Positions 46,594-59,500 of a stretch of 64,000 bases of DNA are shown here, in pieces (position 1 is the first letter of the stretch; each line of letters starts with the position of its first letter). The position numbers and the translations under genes are program-made. Below the pieces are notes generated by a model. It made no database searches, was not told where the DNA came from, and saw nothing but the letters and a program-made list of their open reading frames with translations. The DNA is taken from NCBI GenBank assembly GCA_026874595.1, contig CM049318.1, positions 35,423,956-35,487,955 on the forward strand. The letters run 5' to 3'. The DNA is from Sipunculus nudus. Its lineage: Eukaryota; Annelida; Sipuncula; Golfingiida; Sipunculidae.

Positions 46594-47454
46594 ATGATGA
46601 GTTCTACGTTGAACACGACGCATGGGCGTCCTGGTGAGTTTCAGGGCAGGCGACTTCTGCGTAAGGTTGTGTCACACACAACATCACATAAACTGACAAG
46701 GGACCAAACGGCTGTGCTGGAACACCGGTTTCAGCCTGGGGACCGCATCCATGTTATCGGGGAAGACGGCTGTGGTAAATCCGTAGCCGTGATGGAGAAG
46801 GCCTGGGCGGAACCACGTTTCCGTTTCCTGTGGATTGTAAGGTGTTCTGATACATGGCGGCATCTCAAGGCCGTCTGTCCGAAGAACGTTACCATATTAC
46901 CATTAGACCAAGTGCTTGACGGGGCCACGGATAACCACCTGCACCACGACCAACGTTTAACCATTAAACGCCTCATACTATCGATGGTTAACCCGCCCGC
47001 GCCAACAAGGCTGGTATTTGAAACATTTATGGCGTTTCTGCTTGATTATGACACCGTCCACGTGTGTAAAGACCACGTTCCCTCAGCTGACTCTGTATAT
47101 TGGCAGTACTCCGCATTTACGCCTGATGACATTGTCCGCCTGGCCAATGGTATGTGGCAACACATATACAACTTCATGTGTTCAAACGGTGATTACAATG
47201 GGTTGACCTGCGCAGACGTCCCTTATCCCGTTCTTCTGAAATTATGTGCCACCCATTTTTTTCATGTAGTCGTCATGGATGATGTTCATCTGCTTCCCAC
47301 ACGCCACATGTTGCTGTTTCAACGTTTCCCACAAATACAGATCCTCATCGGAAATTACGAGGCGGGAGGAGTCGTCCAAACGTGGTGGGCCATGCCCCCT
47401 TCTGCGACCACCACTTTCAGTATAACAGATGCTTTGCATAGCACGGACAGTTAG
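46594..47454 (+). CDS. Stand-alone P-loop NTPase resembling the first domain of an SF1 helicase
   Basis: 286 aa from the ATG at 46594. The Walker A motif is G56-E-D-G-C-G-K62-S63, preceded by a beta strand (DRIHVIG). A Walker B-like VVVMDDVH (D229-D230) is followed about 25 residues later by an ILIGNYEAG segment, where SF1 helicases have motif III. It ends there, so the second RecA-like domain with motifs IV-VI is missing. It could be a split half of a UL5-like helicase, a primase-partner ATPase or a separate NTPase. AATAAA follows at 47500. Confidence 0.6.
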   Translation: MMSSTLNTTHGRPGEFQGRRLLRKVVSHTTSHKLTRDQTAVLEHRFQPGDRIHVIGEDGCGKSVAVMEKAWAEPRFRFLWIVRCSDTWRHLKAVCPKNVTILPLDQVLDGATDNHLHHDQRLTIKRLILSMVNPPAPTRLVFETFMAFLLDYDTVHVCKDHVPSADSVYWQYSAFTPDDIVRLANGMWQHIYNFMCSNGDYNGLTCADVPYPVLLKLCATHFFHVVVMDDVHLLPTRHMLLFQRFPQIQILIGNYEAGGVVQTWWAMPPSATTTFSITDALHSTDS

Positions 47455-47499
47455 GTAAAAAGAGGATGAACCACTTAAACATGCGGCAGACTATCAGAT

Positions 47500-47505
47500 A
47501 ATAAA
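47500..47505 (+). terminator. AATAAA polyadenylation signal
   Basis: 46 bases past the stop at 47454, converging with the tegument gene signal at 47564. Confidence 0.6.
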
Positions 47506-47563
47506 TTACTATTTAATATTTCTGATGTTGGTTGTTATCTCATACAGATCAGGTGTTGTTGTT

Positions 47564-47569
47564 TTTATT
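47564..47569 (-). terminator. AATAAA polyadenylation signal (minus strand)
   Basis: TTTATT on the plus strand, just 18 bases past the stop of the giant tegument gene. Confidence 0.6.
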
Positions 47570-47586
47570 TTATGTTAATGATCACC

Positions 47587-50500
47587 TCATTCGTCGCTCA
47601 TGTAAAGCCGGATAAGGTCGTACTCGTCGTTCAGATTACGGCCTTTTCGGGGGGGTAATATCGCAAGCGGTTGTGTTTGGCGGATCGTGTTTAGGGTGTT
47701 ACATAAAACCGTAAACAGTTCCGAATCATGAATAGGGCCTTTGGTCTGTGTCTGATGCTTGTGCACACCAGGGGTGGGTACGTGCATGTTCCTGTGTTCC
47801 ACGTGTCGATCAACCGGAATGTCAACCGGAACAAACTCGCGACTTGATCTGGGAGAGCGGGGTGTGGCCGTCATTTCACGTGAACCGAATAAAGTGGACG
47901 GTTGACCCTCCCGCTGGTAGGAACGGCTTGGCTGGTCTTCGTAGACGAATTGAACGCCTTGTCTCCGTGTATCCTCATTTTTAACATTTTTGCGATGGTC
48001 TTCACGTGCACCTGTTGCATCCTTCACGTATGAGGTGTCCCTGGCATCAGTCGTGTGGATGCTTATCCCCAATAACGTATCGGATTCCTGTGATTGTGTA
48101 ACATCTGATTTTGTAGAAACGTTTGCGTAAGGAGCTCTGTACTGTGGCTCAGTAACACCTGTTTCTGTAGGTACTTTTGTTTTAGGGGCTCCATATTGTG
48201 GCGCAATCACTTTTGATTCTGTAGAGACCTTTGTGTATGGAGATATGTGTTGTAGCGCAGTTTGGACGGGATCGGTCAACATGGATACATGTATGGTTGG
48301 TTTGGCGGGTATATTTGTTCTGTTAGGAATGATGTTGTCGTGGGATTGTGTATCTTTTAGACGCAACCCTTTTTCACGCCGTCTGGTATTTGGGTGTTTA
48401 GATTTATGAATTAACGGACGGTTTGGCTGTGAATGGCTCTTCAATCGTTGCCTGTCACCCGTCTCATATGTATCCGATGATACATTCTGTGTTTCCGCAG
48501 TACCTGATAGAGTGCGAATGTCTCCTATACTCATGTTAGCAAATGACTCTGTTATTTCCCTAGATATGCCTGCCCTTTGTTGTGCATATGGACCGGAGCC
48601 CATCTTACCATGTATTGTTACGTCATCACACAATTCGTAACTACGATGTTGTTTCCTGTGAGGCAGGTGTTCTTGTACGTCATCGTCTGACTTTGATCGT
48701 ACATATGCGCATGATATATCACTTGCAGTTTGTGAGACAGTTAACGGAGATATATCACGCGAGTTGCTATTCAGCAACTCCTCCGTCTGTTGTATCTCGT
48801 GAAACAGAGACACGCCGTCATCTTCTGACCCTGTGTGTCCCTGTGTCATATGGTGTTGCTGTACATTTAGATTTTGTAGTTCTGTTTCTGAGAGTTCGTC
48901 GACACGAAACTGTGTTTCATTGTCGTTGGGCCTTGCAACTTCTTCGTTTGTGTACATCTGCAACGGGAATTCTGGGTGCTGGTCCGACGAAACACACTCC
49001 AGGTGACCGCGATCACACCAAGGGATGAGTCCCGCGTCATCGCTCGCCTTTGTTGTGCGGACTCTGTAAACCCTTCGAAACCAACCCCGTTCAACTTCAA
49101 CGGGACCGCATATCCTTTCGCCATACGTAAACGACAGTTGGTTTACTTTCTCGTTGTGTTCGTTTGCCACAGCGTACCCCGTCGGCAGGAACCGCTCACC
49201 ACCGTCCGTGTTGAGACCGTCTGTAAGTATCTGCACGCTTATTATAGGAATGAACGTCGAACCCCTCAAACCATCCAGGTACTTGTTGACTGGGACGTGA
49301 GTGCTGCTAGACGCGGACGACCTCGGAAGTGCAGCAAACAAGGGCAGGGCGCTTTGGTCGAAAGAGAAGAAGTACCGGAGTATATCTGTAGGGCAGGTGT
49401 CCGCCGTGAGAGGGGCAGGGTAAGCAGAAGCCGGATCGATGATTCTATCCACGTTTGGGTTGTACGTGGAATTGGTCCATTCGCGATGAAAAGGTATTTT
49501 GCTGCCGGCCACGGTGTCGTAACACGTGGCCAATGGTATACCCGTGACGAGCGAAAAGAGGATGACGTCAAATCGGCACCAACCTTGTGCCTTGCTTTTC
49601 ATACCCGAGCATGGCCACGATACATCATACGCTCGCACGTTGGAGCCATCCTGTACGTATTCTTCCGGCTTGTCCAACCCGTACACGTGTTGAAGGACAC
49701 TCCGCTGCATATCTGCTGCTTCATGCATTGCTACCTCTCTTTCTTCGAATTGAAAACCATTGTTTTCATTTCCACATCTCGTTGGCAAGTGCGTGTATTC
49801 TTCCAAGATGTGGTCCCAAACTGACCCGACACCGTGGCCGTGTTGTGCCCACAGTGTTTCCAAGACTTCGGAGTCGATCATACGTCCGGCTGTCACTGCA
49901 TAAGCCATAAAGCCTCTTAGCGTTTCGGCAACACGCAAGCACAAACGGTCGTCCCATCGTGGCTGATTGTTTGTTGACCATCGCGTCGGTATATCCTTGC
50001 TCAGAACGTAGTGGTGGAGGCCTGTTTTACCGAGCAAGGCTTTCAGGCCCCAGTGCACATTGGAGCCGCAAAACGCGAAGACAGCTGCCGTACATGTTGC
50101 CAACCAGAAAAGGTGTGAGGTCCGTCCCGTGTCCGAAATGATGCTGTCCGTCATCCTGACCCATTGAAAGAGATCTTTGTCTTTCAAATTGTAGACGGGT
50201 CTCCCACACACGTTAAAAAAGGTCGGCAATTCGCCCCAGGGCCCGACGTCTTGCTCACCGTTTATTGCCCTGGCGGAATTCACTTTTTTCATGGCCAGAC
50301 AGAACCTGATCCCGTACACCCACAGGCAGTGCCATGTCTCCTGGGCTTTTTGTGAGCTGATCCACCATCCCTTGACGCCATCTGACCGCGTCTCAACACC
50401 TGTCTGACGTCCATGCTCAGCCTTCAATGCTTCCAATGTTTGTCGCGTGATAAACGGATATACGCATTCGAGTACCCTGAACACGTGCCGCGCGACCTTG

Positions 50501-53500
50501 TATAAACCAGATCTGTTACTGGTGCCATCGTTCGGAATTAGGTCCGTGACGGAAACAGTTTGTTTTGTCGTAATACGATCCAGGGGTTCACGACTGAACG
50601 GCAAGGCGGCTTCCACTGTGATGTGTTCTGACGAATTGTCCTGTCGTCCGGCGGCTTGCGCTAACCCTGTCGTGCAACAAAATATTGTGTCCATGTCACA
50701 TTGCGGCACTGTGTAACAGTCGTTTTCGTTTGTACATGTGAACAACCAGTTCCCTTCGTAACGCGCACCCTCTCTAGTACTCAAAGCGATATCGTGTTCT
50801 CCGCGTGCCTTGAAAAACTGTTGAAATATAGTACATTGCGTTTGGAAAGTACTTGGGTCATTCAGAAACATAACAGTGTCTTCTGACAATAATGGACGCA
50901 CTACGGACATGTGGTCTGCTGCGGCGTCTAATTCGTTGTGGCCATCAGACTGTTCTCGGATATGCATCCACGCAGAGACGGGTCCGATATTTTCGTAAAG
51001 GCTAGAACACGTATTTGGCTCGGGTTTCCGCATTAGTCGCGTGAAACCTAAACTTGTGGAATTTGCCACAACAGCAACCAAAGGAACACCGGGCGGTTTG
51101 GTTGCGTACACGTCGTCAATGTGAGCAAAGCTGTAATGTGAACGTGGGTTGTCAACGTTGCCGTGCGTGACCTCCTGCATGCACACATGCAAGCTCAAAT
51201 GTGCCTGCACTAACACACGTTCCTGTAACGGGGAGGGTTGAGTTCGCAGCACAACGTGCACCATGTGGTTTAAACACTCTTCTGGTAACCAACCGCCCGG
51301 GTCAGATGGGTACGTGTAACCTGACACACAAACGTCCATTATCACACGCGTTGAATTCCACGTTTCGTAACCTACCGTGATATTGTTTTTCTTTAACACT
51401 GTGAGCATTCGGGCTTGTTGATCCATTTGACAGTTTACTCTTGCCAACCAGGCGGAACAGAGTTGCCTTAATGCGTCAGGGAAGGGATGGAGCATTATAC
51501 CTGTTCCAGACTGGTATGAGATAACTTGTTTGAACAGGAGGTCGCATTCCGCCCGGCTATCGTATTCTACACAAGAGCCCCAATTGTTCTCTTTCTGGCT
51601 CTTTTTATAAATGTTATGTGTTTTTTCTTGGTGCAACTGCCTGACATCCTTTTGGGAAAGCGTACATTTGTACACCTTAGGGATGTTATCCAGCCAGACG
51701 CGCACGCGTTTCAGGTTTTCTTTGTCGTCTGTGTCGTCATGTGACACGTGCCGAACAAACGCGGTCATCAAACGTTCTCTGACGACCATACCGTCACACC
51801 ACCACGATTCTTCACACTCTCGTCTTTCGTCTGGTGTGTCAAGATGCGTCGCCCTTTGTATCAATTCCAAAAACGCTTGGTATGCATCGATCCTCGTTTT
51901 ACACGTGTTATATACCTCGTTTAACACTTGCAGACTGACGTTTTCGGTTATGTTGATACGAATTTCTGTGGTTGATGGCCATGTGTGTTGCAACCTGCTG
52001 AAAGCATCTTCCGCTTCCATCATCATACGGGATAGTTCTTCCCTTTTGTTTTGCACATCCGCCTTATACGAACCTACAGTTCCGAAGGGGATGGAATCAT
52101 GTTGTAAAAGGTTGCGCAGGTTTTGTTCCGTATATTCCATAATTGCCACTGACATCTGCACAGCTTGTTGAACAGAACGTCTACATTCGGTGAGACGCCC
52201 CTCTACGTGTGTATAGTCGTGCAGCTGTTGCTGCTGCATGTCAAACAGACTGAAGACCATAAGGCTTGCTAAACATCCGAGAGTGTGATGCACCGATAAC
52301 GCGTTCGCGTGATACGTCATCTGATCAGTATGTAAGGAGATGAGGTCGAGATGTAGTTTGTCGGCGAGTATCAACATTCGCTGCGTGACATCTTCCTCTA
52401 TATCCGCAACTAACTGTTCTACGACACAAGACATGATGTCTGGTACGCTGCGCATGTTGCCTGTTTGAGAATGCGACATTTCCTCTGTGTACTTCTTCCC
52501 CATTAGCGCACGCGTGTCGTCCATATACCTGTTGCATATGTGTTCGTACCACTTACAGGATGTTAAAATGCATTGTATGATCAACTTGCCATGTTCACAG
52601 TGTCTTTCAACTGTTCGGATACATTTATCGATAAGCGTCTTTATGCCATTACGCAAACCGTCAGTATCCGGATTCCTGTTTTGCTCATTTACTTTACGTT
52701 GCAGGAATTCTTTGCATGCTGACACGTTGTTTTCTATCAGCGTGGTCCGCCGATCATGTTCTTTGTCAACAGCTCGTTTTGTCAGTTGTATAATTTGTTG
52801 TTGTGTGTTTGCTGATTCGTGCATGAAATTCCTCGTGCCATAACAGGTATGCAGGTGAGTTGACACTTGCGTTTCTGTATGTATCTTTGCCTGCAACCAA
52901 TCCAAGAACAACTGGCTGCTTTTATCGTCCAGCTGCTTGATCCATGCGTCGAGTATATATTGGGGTATATAGGTGCTTACTTCATTTTGCAGACGTTGCA
53001 GGGAATCCTGAATGGCAGACTGTGTCCTATTCCACGAAGGATACACAGTTTGAATGAGCCACGTATGAGCGTATCGGAAACTGTATATTATGGTGATAGC
53101 GTCCTGTAAGATGTCCTGTAGTTCACCTGTATGTCGTATGATGTTATGCAGGTTAACGGAAATACCTTTTCCCGCCACTGTCACATCGTCACAGGGCTGC
53201 CCTTGGAATAAAGCCGATTCTGCAACGATCAACTGGTGCCCGCTTGATATGTCGTTCCGGATTCGGTCTACAATAGCATGCACACTCTGTTTAAAATTAT
53301 CCGCGTACTTAAGGGCCGTTTGATAGCTGGATCCAGTGATTTGCAACGCTAACGTTTGAAATGCTGTGAGGGTTCCTGCCACAAGATCGTACACGTACTG
53401 GTATTCCTGCGACTGCAGGATCCAGGAAACGGTGGAGAGCGAAGACTGTACGCGCTCACCCATGCGAGCAGCTTTATCTAGCCATTCGCGCAAGTCGGGC

Positions 53501-56500
53501 ACATCTTCAGTCGGGTCCAACCTGCTGTCAGCTGGAATTTCAGAACGTAGTATCTTTTCACCCTGTTCGAACGCCCACCTGCGAATGGACTGCGCGAGGT
53601 TTTTGGTACTGCCTAATGTGGCATCAACTGATTTGTTCAGAAGTCCCACCAGACCGTCGAACCATTTTACATCGTCAGGCTTCAGCTGCTTCAGAAGTGT
53701 CATGACGTTGTTACCTGTACCACCTGTTGTAAACATCCCATCCGTGCCGCCCCAGTGAGCATTCTCCTGGAGCAGTTGGTAGCATCGGTTCAGTAGTTCG
53801 CGTACATTACATGTACGGTGCGCTATGCATTGGTAGTGTACGTGCTCGTCTGTCAAGTGGTAATTCACCAGGATGTCCTGCATTTCCTGTATGGCATCTT
53901 TCAGTATATCCTTTATCACCCCCTCTAGCTGCTTACGCAGGTGTGAAATGTAGCGTTGTTTCAACATCTTTTCCGCCTTGCCCACCCGTTCCTGCTTGTT
54001 TACGCTATCTGGCTCCTTGGCTATTTCTTGCTTCAACATGTTCAGTTCATTTTGTATATGTCGTAAACTGTACAATGCATAACTAACGCTTTGAAAACTG
54101 TTGTCCACGTTTGTGGTAGCTTCCTGTGCAGCTGTTTCCACATACTTGAGTTTCGTTTCGAACATATCTGCCATACAACTGCGCTTGGTGTGCTCCATGT
54201 CGTGCGTTTCCATCATGTTGTGAAGGCGGTCGAGGTTAGCCGTCACATATGTCCAAGCTGGCGTTTGTGGAAACAGGTTCTCGACACTTTGCTTTAGTCG
54301 ATCGGTGGTCATGTGGCTAATTGCATTCCCGGCATTTTCTATTCCGCTGATGACGACATGGCCGGCTTCCAGTTCCTGCCTGTACGTTGTTCGGGTTCCC
54401 GTCCTCGCGGCAACTATGTCGACAAGACGGTACAAGCGTTTGGCTAAAGGAATGTCACTCGTCCCAAGCTGTTTAACGCCAAGCTGTGTGCCAAACCTGA
54501 CCTGATCCTGCAGCCGCGTGGGACATTCCAGGACACGCGCCAGGTGTCGGAAGAGCGAATCCAGCATCCGGGTAACCTCATCTGTTGGCCCACATCTGTT
54601 CACGTGTTGTAGTATGGTGTCGGGCAGATTTGCTTTTTCAGATAAACCGGTGGTCAGCAATTTATTATAAGCCTCGGTAACATGGTCTGCAGGTTCGCCG
54701 TGTTCGGACCCGGTGTGTTTGTTATCCATGTCGTTTTTTTGTCTTAGGTGTTCCGCACGCACATTCAGCAGCTGAATCTGGTGTATGGCTGCATTGATGC
54801 TTTTGTCCGCTGTATGCAGTTTTTTCGCGAAACCACCATCTCCTTTGTTCCAATGGGTACCCGCCGCTGCTTTTGCTGCCGTCAGGGCGTTTAGCGTGTC
54901 ATTCAGTCGTTTTTGTGAGTCGCGCAGTTGGTTGTTCGCTTGGTCCAGTCCGGTTTGGTCCCACGTGGTAATGAGATGATGCATGCCGTCCTTAGAAAAA
55001 CTTTCGATATCCTCTGAACTGGCCTGTATGGCAGACGCCGAACCTCGTACGGTTTCCGTGCAATCTCGCACGGTCTGATCCGTCCACTCGTTGAAAACCT
55101 GAATGATGCAATGGAGCAATACGTTGCTGGTCCTCTTCGGGGTGGTTTCTCTCCAAGCCCGTTCTGTGAGAAATTGAATGCGGCTGGCGTTGTCTGTGTC
55201 ACGCGCGCACTGCTCTGCCCGAAGGTTTTGATAGATTTCAAGCAAAGTTTCGGCTTCTTTACGTTTCCGTTGATATTGCTGTTTCTTGTCTGAGTTGTCC
55301 GAGCACATGTGTTCAAGCAATCCGAAAACGGCCGGGACTTCATCCGCGATACAACGTGGAGCATCCTGTGAGGCACCGTCGTCTAGTCCGCTTGTGTACG
55401 CGTGTGCCAACCGCTCTACGTCTTCTGTCAAACGGTCTGTCCAATGTGAACAGTGCAAGCAGAGATCCGTAACCTCTTCTTTAGTGAGCGGATAGATCGT
55501 GTCCATGTATTGTGCCAGGTTGCTTGTCACGTCTGTGAGAGTGCCACTTGCAGTGAGATCTCTGACGATTTCCTCGCGCCTCTGGCGTTTTTCTTTAGCT
55601 TCCAGTTCTTTTCTTTTAGTCTGCATGACCCTCTTGGCCTCCTCTATCTGTGTGCGTGTGATTGGTTCGGTTTTTTTAAAACGGATCTGCTCCTTCTCCT
55701 TATTTCCCCAAAAAGTAGTGTCCTTGCTGGCGACCAGCGTTCCGTCTACCACGCAGTTACCGCGTCTGAGTTTGTCCAAGGTGCTGTTGTGTATATCGAG
55801 TACTCCCACCTGCTGATCGAGTTCCTTCTTGTACATATCGATATCACGTGTATTTTCAAATTGAAACGTCTTGCATGCCTGGATCCATGCACGTGTCTTT
55901 TCCGTTGAGGTGTTGTATTGTTCAGTGGCGACCAGCACTTCTTTCAACCATGCCGTTTCTGCTGCAGCCGTTTCTGCCGCAGCAGTTTGCGCCGCGTGTG
56001 TTCTGGCTATCAATTCGTCATCACCTGTGCCCCGAACGGTAGAGGACTGCCCAGGACTGCTTGCGGTTTGTGCCTGTACATGCTCGGCTGTTTTCCAGCC
56101 TTGCAACTTTCCTATGAGCGCGTTTGCCTTATCGTTCTTTGCATTCAGTAACTGTAGTATCTTCTTCAAGCCGTCCGAACGACATCCTTTTACGTCGAAC
56201 GGCTGGTCCTGATTCCCACCTAACTTTTGAAGCCATGCTGCGGCTTTATCCTCACACCACGAAAGTGATTTCTTCACCTGGCTCACCTTTTCAATGTGTT
56301 CTTCCAGGAGAGTGACATTCTTACGGTTGCATTCGTCCGACGTGTACGACGCGTCTACGTTTCTGAACATCTCATCTACTCGACTTACGTGTTCATTTAT
56401 CTGCTTTTCCAATTCCTCGCTTTCGGCGTTCCACACGTTTTTGAAACAGCAGCGCAACCCTTTCAGAATAGGTTTGGTGCCGGGCTGACGAGCCCAGGCG

Positions 56501-59500
56501 ATCAACCTGTTCAGCTTGTCCTCGCGGGAATCGTTGTGAGAGGCATTATAAACGTCCTTGCAAACTCCGAGCAACTCCTGCAGCTCAGCGCCGGTACTGT
56601 CAGGTTTCTCAAGTAGACAGATGTAACACGGTAGTTTTTCAGGCGGAGCATCGCATCCAGGTGGACACGATTGCTCATAGTCAGACAATGCAATTTCGAC
56701 GTCTTTGACCACGTTATTGACCCACACTTCCACCGCCTGTTTCCTAAACGATACATCGTCCTTTTGCAGAGGCAGAAGAGATTGTACGACGTTTCTGGCT
56801 CTCGCGTATTCCAGTTGACCGCTTTTCACGAGCTGCAGCAGTTGTTTTCTCTCTGCGTCCTTTTCCTGTTTACTCAGTTTCTCCAACTGTGCCCGCAGTT
56901 TCGTTCTCACTTTCTCTGTGTCCGGCAGGTCGGGGATCGCATACACCTCTGCGATGACCCGCAATTCATCCCATATCTCTGCGGGGATGCCATGGTCTTT
57001 CATAAGAACATTTTTGGTTGTGCGTCGCAGGGATTGCCCATCACCCTCCAGCTCGTCGATCGTTTGTATAAACGATGCTGCTTCTGTGCACGAAGAGCAC
57101 TCAGTACCCATGCAACGTTTAATAATTTCCTCGAGGTGGCGCTTATGAGAGGCGTAATCGTCCTTGGCTTTGCTTACCCGCGTGTTCCATTTTTTCACCT
57201 CCGGGCACCTCTGAGCAATGGTAGCGATGCGCACCTGCATTGGTGTATTCTTTTCCGTCAATATGCGACGGGCTTCGTCCCGCGTCAAAGGATCGTTCTC
57301 GTGACGGTCGTTATTCACTTCGTCGGACGGGTTTTCTCTCACTGATGCCGTTTCGGGCGCTGAAGGAGGGCCCTCTATTGGTTCAGTTTCGGTCAGCGGC
57401 GTTAAAGGGACATTCATTCTCCTCCGGTGCGACTTGCGGAGCTGTGGTAGTGACACTACCCGTGCGCTCACAGCAGCTATGTCCTGCTCAATTTGTTTCA
57501 ACTCTCTCTGCAGCTTTTTCTCCGTTTCTGTCAACGTGTTATGCCATTGTCCATTTTTTTTAGAGGTCGCCCTGTACTGTGCTGCAGATTCATAAACGCT
57601 TCTGAGTAGTTCCCGCAAGTCGTCCTGCATACATGTGATCTTTATCTTCATGCGTCGTAAACTTTTTTCATCGTCACCACTGGTCCCGCTTCTGATACGG
57701 AGCCTCATCAGACGTAATTGGGGCATAATCTGACCGAGCATTGCATCGACTCGTTCGTCGAGAACAGAAGCGTCCAGTTCGTACCATGTCTCGAGGCACG
57801 CGCGGATCTTATCATGTACACATTGCAAAGAAGCATTCTCGAGCCATGCTTTCAGTTGATCCACCATGTCTATCAGCGTTTTGTTATGGTCGACGGCGCT
57901 GGCGCGCAGCACCCTGTACATTTCCAACAGCGCTCTGCCCGTCGCAACTTGTGTATCCGTTTCTTTGTGTAACCAGAAAATCCCGGGCACTCCACGGGGT
58001 GGCTCGGCCAACATGGACGGTGACTCTTCTGCTTTTTTTTCGATGTGGATCAGGGCATATTCGATGTAATCGGCCATGTTCGTCATCCATGCTTCGACGG
58101 TACTCTTAGCGTCTTTTTCTTCTGCGGGCGTTATTGGCAGGACGTGCTGGTATTTCGACTCGTTTCGTTTCACGTCATCGTACGTGACACTGGGGTCTCG
58201 CAATTCGTTCAAAAGGCCTGCCCGCATGTCTGCGATTGTTTGATCATTTTCTTTCTTTTCCCTTTTGGCTGCTTCTGTTTCTGCCTTGTCTAAAGCCTTT
58301 GTAGCCTTCGCTGTGTTAGGCATTATGTTTATCTTGTGCTTACGCTCTACTTTCTTTTTCACAATCAGGGGTATATCGACGCCCTGTAATGATGGGATAT
58401 TCGTACGCGCTCGCAGTGCTTTCGTCTTCAACATTGTCAGTTTCTGCTTCATTTCCTCTACCTCCTCGATATTTCCAACCACTTTGGACGTGCAAATTGC
58501 ACAGAAATGTGCAAGTGTGTCTCTACGTTCGTTGTATACTTTGACTGCCTCTTCATACCGTTTGACCAACGACGCAGCATGTTCGTCCATCTTTCCGTGC
58601 GTCACGCCTTTTGAGGGGCGACCTCTGTTGTTTGAAGCTTTTCCGGGTTGACTTTTGATATGGAGCTTCTTGCGGGTCGATGTGTTCAGATCGTCGACTC
58701 CTGGGTCGCCTTCGCCTGATCGCGGAGGGGTCTGTTCATCACGGGTGATGTCACCCTGCACATCTTCCATTTCTTCCGTCTCGGATGGACCCGAATGTTG
58801 CTCGTATGCCGCCACATCCTGCTCTTCCATATCCGCTTCAGCCCCTGTGTTACAGGCGGAGGCGGGGTTTGGTTGGCCTGCCCCGTCATCGGGCTGCTCC
58901 TGAGCAGGTCTTGTGGCGACGTCCTCTTCTGTCGTTTCCTCACGGGTGATGTCACCTTGCACATCTTCCATTTCTTCCGCACCGGACTGACCCGAATGTT
59001 GCTCGGATGCCGCCACATCCTGCTCTTCCATTTTCTCGTCAGCTCCTGTGTTACAGGCTGAGGCGACGTCCTCTTCTCTCGTTTCGTCCACCCGGTCCGA
59101 CTGCTGCGTATCAACTGGCGTGTCCGCCCGCGGCGTGCTGTGGACGGGGGCAACAGGGTCCGTTTGCTCTCGGACAGGTGCGTCCACTCGGTTCTCAGTT
59201 ATACTGTACAATCTGCTTTCGTATCCGTTTACTTTCAGCGTGTACGCGAGATTTGTTATATGCTTAATAGCCTCTGCAAGAATGTCAAATCCCAAAAGCA
59301 CAGATGTGCCCGTTGGTGTGACCTTCCCGCGCATGTCCCGACTGTGCGAATCGAAGACGTAATATTTGCTACCTTTTTGCATGACAGCGATTGCGCAGTC
59401 TTGGAGTATCAGGATCGATGATAAGTACCCCTTGTCGTCACACAGAGCCATCCGTAACGTTCTGTAAGTGTTACGGAAATCATTTCTGTTAATTAGGTCG

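Noticed and set aside
46512-46637. 41-codon ORF overlapping the start of the P-loop NTPase gene, ending near a GTGAGT splice-donor-like sequence
   Set aside because: No matching acceptor or continuing exon could be identified; a six-base match is expected by chance in this length.
48976-49824. 282-codon plus-strand ORF antisense to the tegument gene
   Set aside because: It lies wholly inside the tegument frame, has Arg/His/Phe-rich shadow composition, a non-convincing start and no poly(A) signal.
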